DNA of 64,000 bases from Actinoplanes sandaracinus. GTDB lineage: Bacteria; Actinomycetota; Actinomycetes; Mycobacteriales; Micromonosporaceae. Below the pieces are notes generated by a model. The model had not been told where the DNA came from and made no database searches. It saw nothing but the letters and a program-made list of their open reading frames with translations. Below are positions 62,062 through 64,000 of this stretch, piece after piece. The DNA lies in NCBI RefSeq assembly GCF_030009775.1, contig NZ_JASCTH010000037.1:37092-101091 (forward strand), given 5' to 3'. The first letter of the stretch is position 1, and each line of letters opens with the position of its first letter. Both the position numbers and the translations under genes were made by a program.

Positions 62062-62280
62062 TCATGCCGACCGACCGGTGTGTCCGGAGCGGACATTGTC
62101 GGATAGCAGTGTGCACTGCATCGGCAACAGTGATTCTTTGCCCCGCGGCGGCAGCAACCGCGGCGACCAGTCCAGCTGGCACAACCTAACCGTTGTCATC
62201 TCCTGGTGGGCGATCCTGATCGTTCGAACGTTTCCTATTACACCCGACCTGCGGCCGATCCGGATGTTCTTGCCGGTCAT
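62062..62280 (-). CDS. Possible small ORF upstream of the LuxR gene
   Basis: A 72-residue basic frame starts at ATG 62280, seven bases after GGAGAGG, and ends at a TGA that overlaps an ATG at 62065 of the LuxR frame. It includes KNIRIGRRSGVIGNVRTIR and LCQLDWSPRLLPPRGKESLL. The ribosome site and overlap speak for translation, but the sequence is lower in GC and I recognise no family. It may be a leader or coupling ORF. It occupies part of the 62066-62420 gap, which otherwise holds nothing evident. Confidence 0.35.
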   Translation of the reverse strand: MTGKNIRIGRRSGVIGNVRTIRIAHQEMTTVRLCQLDWSPRLLPPRGKESLLPMQCTLLSDNVRSGHTGRSA

Positions 62281-62420
62281 GTCGTGACCTCTCCGCGAAC
62301 CGGATTCGCGCTGCATGTCCAGTGCTGAGGTTGCTTTGGTCCGGCAACTTTCGGGGGCCGATGATGGCGCGCCTCACCGGGTCCCGAAGCCTCGGTGAGT
62401 CGCCGTTTCATCTCCCGGCT

Positions 62421-63704
62421 TCAGGCGAGACGGGCGGCAGCGATCGCTCGTACCGCCTTCTCCTCGATCGGGTCGTCCCGCAGCGCGGCCAGCTGGTCCC
62501 GGACCACGGGTGTGAGCCCGGCTCGTTGCGCCGCGATCGTCCGCACCGCCTTCTCACAGTCCCACAGGCCCTCGACGAGCAGCGGGTCCGCGCCCTCTGG
62601 GTCGAGCGCTAGCAACGCCCGCAGGTAGGCGGCCCGTTCATAACTGTGCGGGGTGACCCACCGCTCGCGCAGCCACGGCACCACCCGCCCGGCCGTCGGT
62701 CCGCCGATGCGCGCGAGTCCTTCGGCGACAACGTCGTAGCCGCAGTGCTGCTCCGGTTCCCGCGCCAGCCGCTCCCACACGGCGAGCAGCACCGGCACAT
62801 CGGTGACGTCCCCGTGGTCAGCCAGGACGTGCACCGCCTGGTCGGCCAGCGGATGCTCCGGGCCGGCGACCCAACGCCGCGCGTGCGGCAGAGCACGTTG
62901 CCCGAGCAGGCGTACGGCCTTGCCCACCGCCGCGTACTGCGCTCCCGGTGACTCCGCCCGCTCCGCCAGCATGTCCAGCAACGGCAGCAGGGCAGGCTCC
63001 GGGCCGCGACGGTTCAGTTCCATCAGGGCCGACAGCCACGGGCCACCATCGGCACGGATCGCGGCCAGCAGACGCTCGGCCGGTGCGTCCGCGATGCCAC
63101 CGGCACCAAGCCGGTACGGCGCGGCCCGGGCCGCCGCGTACCCCGCCTCCCAAACGGCCAACCGCGCCTCGACCGCCTCGTCCGCCGCCGCCCAGTCGGT
63201 CCACGGCCGGCCGCCCCACCAGATGTTGTCACCGGCGTCCGGAATCCGGTGCCGGGCGACCGTGAGCAGACCATCCCACCAGTCGCGGGGCCACTCCTCT
63301 GCTACTTGTTCCAGCACCTCGGCCCAGCGCGGCCCGGCGGCCACATAGAGCCGCAGGCCTTCGACGGCCTCGTCGTTCCCGGCCGTGCCCAGCGCTGTCA
63401 GGACGCTAAGCACGTTGCCGAACGTCTCATCGCGCCCGTAACCGTCGGCACCGGGCGGGTTGCCGAGCAGCCCCAGCAACGGCGCCAACGGGAGCTCGAG
63501 ATCACGAACCAGCCGAGCCAGGTAGACGGTCCGGTCCTCGACCTGGGTGTCCCATCGCTGATCACGTTTCACGCACCGAAAAACGGCTTCCGCTGCTCCG
63601 GCCTCGGTAGCCGCCCGGATCGCACCCCGTCCCAGCCCGCGCTGCAACGCCCCGAACAGTGTGCCGGCCGTCTCGTACTCGATTGTTTCCCCGTCACCGC
63701 TCAT
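62421..63704 (-). CDS. Hypothetical HEAT-repeat-like protein
   Basis: This is a 427-residue protein, almost entirely helical, with repeated ~30-residue helix pairs (VGKAVRLLGQRALPHARRWV, LADQAVHVLADHGDVTDVPV, RAAYLRALLALDPEGADPLL, LVEGLWDCEKAVRTIAAQRA), a HEAT-like solenoid. The N-terminal third includes ATEAGAAEAVFRCVKRDQRW and WWDGLLTVARHRIPDAGDN. There are no catalytic motifs, signal peptide or membrane helix. HEAT solenoids bind proteins or nucleic acids. It is a single gene with the dispersed repeat copy C about 90 bases upstream. It could be an immunity or scaffold protein; no context decides. Confidence 0.75.
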   Translation of the reverse strand: MSGDGETIEYETAGTLFGALQRGLGRGAIRAATEAGAAEAVFRCVKRDQRWDTQVEDRTVYLARLVRDLELPLAPLLGLLGNPPGADGYGRDETFGNVLSVLTALGTAGNDEAVEGLRLYVAAGPRWAEVLEQVAEEWPRDWWDGLLTVARHRIPDAGDNIWWGGRPWTDWAAADEAVEARLAVWEAGYAAARAAPYRLGAGGIADAPAERLLAAIRADGGPWLSALMELNRRGPEPALLPLLDMLAERAESPGAQYAAVGKAVRLLGQRALPHARRWVAGPEHPLADQAVHVLADHGDVTDVPVLLAVWERLAREPEQHCGYDVVAEGLARIGGPTAGRVVPWLRERWVTPHSYERAAYLRALLALDPEGADPLLVEGLWDCEKAVRTIAAQRAGLTPVVRDQLAALRDDPIEEKAVRAIAAARLA

Positions 63705-63795
63705 CGCGCCCCACCGTAGGGGCGCATTCCCGATCCGGCGACCGTTTTCCGCCCCCAGCGACGCCTACCCTGGCAGGGTGCCGGGCGGCGATACA

Positions 63796-63824
63796 ACTTC
63801 GTGAGGTTCTCCCCGAGCGATGAC
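63796..63824 (-). repeat. Dispersed 29-bp repeat, copy C
   Basis: On the minus strand it matches copy A in 28 of 29 bases, including the core GGGGAGAACCTCACGA (63799-63814 reversed). It lies about 90 bases before the HEAT-like gene and reads toward it, so all three copies point toward the next gene downstream. The remaining bases to 64000 contain no supportable gene. Confidence 0.85.
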
Positions 63825-64000
63825 GGCCGCCCAGCGCCTCGACCGCTCGCACGGCGCTCAGCACGCTTTGTCAGCGGCTACTTGTTTCATTGATCTACGA
63901 CCGCAGCCCGGCCAGGCTTGGTCGAGGTGACCGGTGGGATCGCTCGCTCGCGGCTGTCCACCGCAGGTTCGGTGTGACTCACTCATGGCATGCGCCTGCC

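Noticed and set aside
1..64000. CRISPR array, tRNA, rRNA or replication origin
   Set aside because: I saw no regularly spaced repeats, no cloverleaf with a CCA-type end and no dnaA-box cluster; with eye inspection only, an unusual tRNA could still be missed.

Overview
The window is high-GC DNA with GGAGG-type ribosome binding sites, frequent GTG starts and gene families typical of filamentous Actinomycetota: type VII secretion, FHA/kinase pairs, PadR-HAAS, AraC and LuxR regulators, and RHS toxins. The gene content suggests an Actinoplanes/Micromonospora-like genome (Micromonosporaceae). This is inference, because there is no rRNA, tRNA or core marker gene here.

Layout: (1) 1-14071 is a type VII secretion and polymorphic-toxin locus. 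It holds a partial Ser/Thr kinase, a WXG100 protein, a second WXG-like helical protein, a 1725-residue RHS/YD-repeat toxin with an AT-richer C-terminal domain and an overlapping immunity-like gene, an eroded transposase, a three-ATPase FHA-EccC protein and a second kinase fused to a secreted I36-like domain. (2) 14300-23900 holds a secreted PQQ-type sugar dehydrogenase, two tandem AraC regulators, a STAS protein, FtsX and IS5 remnants, a PadR-HAAS pair, a ferritin-like protein and small membrane or secreted proteins. (3) 24100-35700 mixes intact signalling genes (kinase plus FHA protein, GAF histidine kinase) with broken ones (SARP regulator, membrane histidine kinase), fragments of ISL3, IS110 and another transposase, and a minus-strand array of four uncharacterised genes. 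(4) 35749-40519 looks like a defence or accessory island. It has an XRE-NACHT NTPase, a divergent 35-residue peptide gene, a tyrosine recombinase remnant and a coupled pair of unknown genes. (5) 41000-51500 carries an oxidoreductase, a PilZ protein, a membrane diguanylate cyclase, an aldo/keto reductase and more remnants. (6) 51500-61980 is the most striking region. (7) 62421-63704 is a large HEAT-like protein.

The most interesting system is the minus-strand operon 59444-51500, read right to left. A 43-residue peptide gene is followed by two SagB/nitroreductase-like dehydrogenases, an S9 peptidase, a TPR protein, a MATE exporter, a methyltransferase and a flavin reductase, with several 4-nt overlaps. 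There is no YcaO cyclodehydratase, and the peptide has no Cys and no Ser/Thr cluster. It therefore looks like a RiPP-type pathway in which flavin dehydrogenases do something other than azoline oxidation. A NarL-type regulator with its own terminator sits just upstream, and beyond it lie a small secreted Gly/Asp-rich peptide gene and a second LuxR regulator.

Mobile-element erosion is heavy: at least nine truncated or frameshifted transposase or recombinase remnants from different families, with no intact element. A 29-nt repeat occurs three times in intergenic DNA (23291, 41474, 63796).
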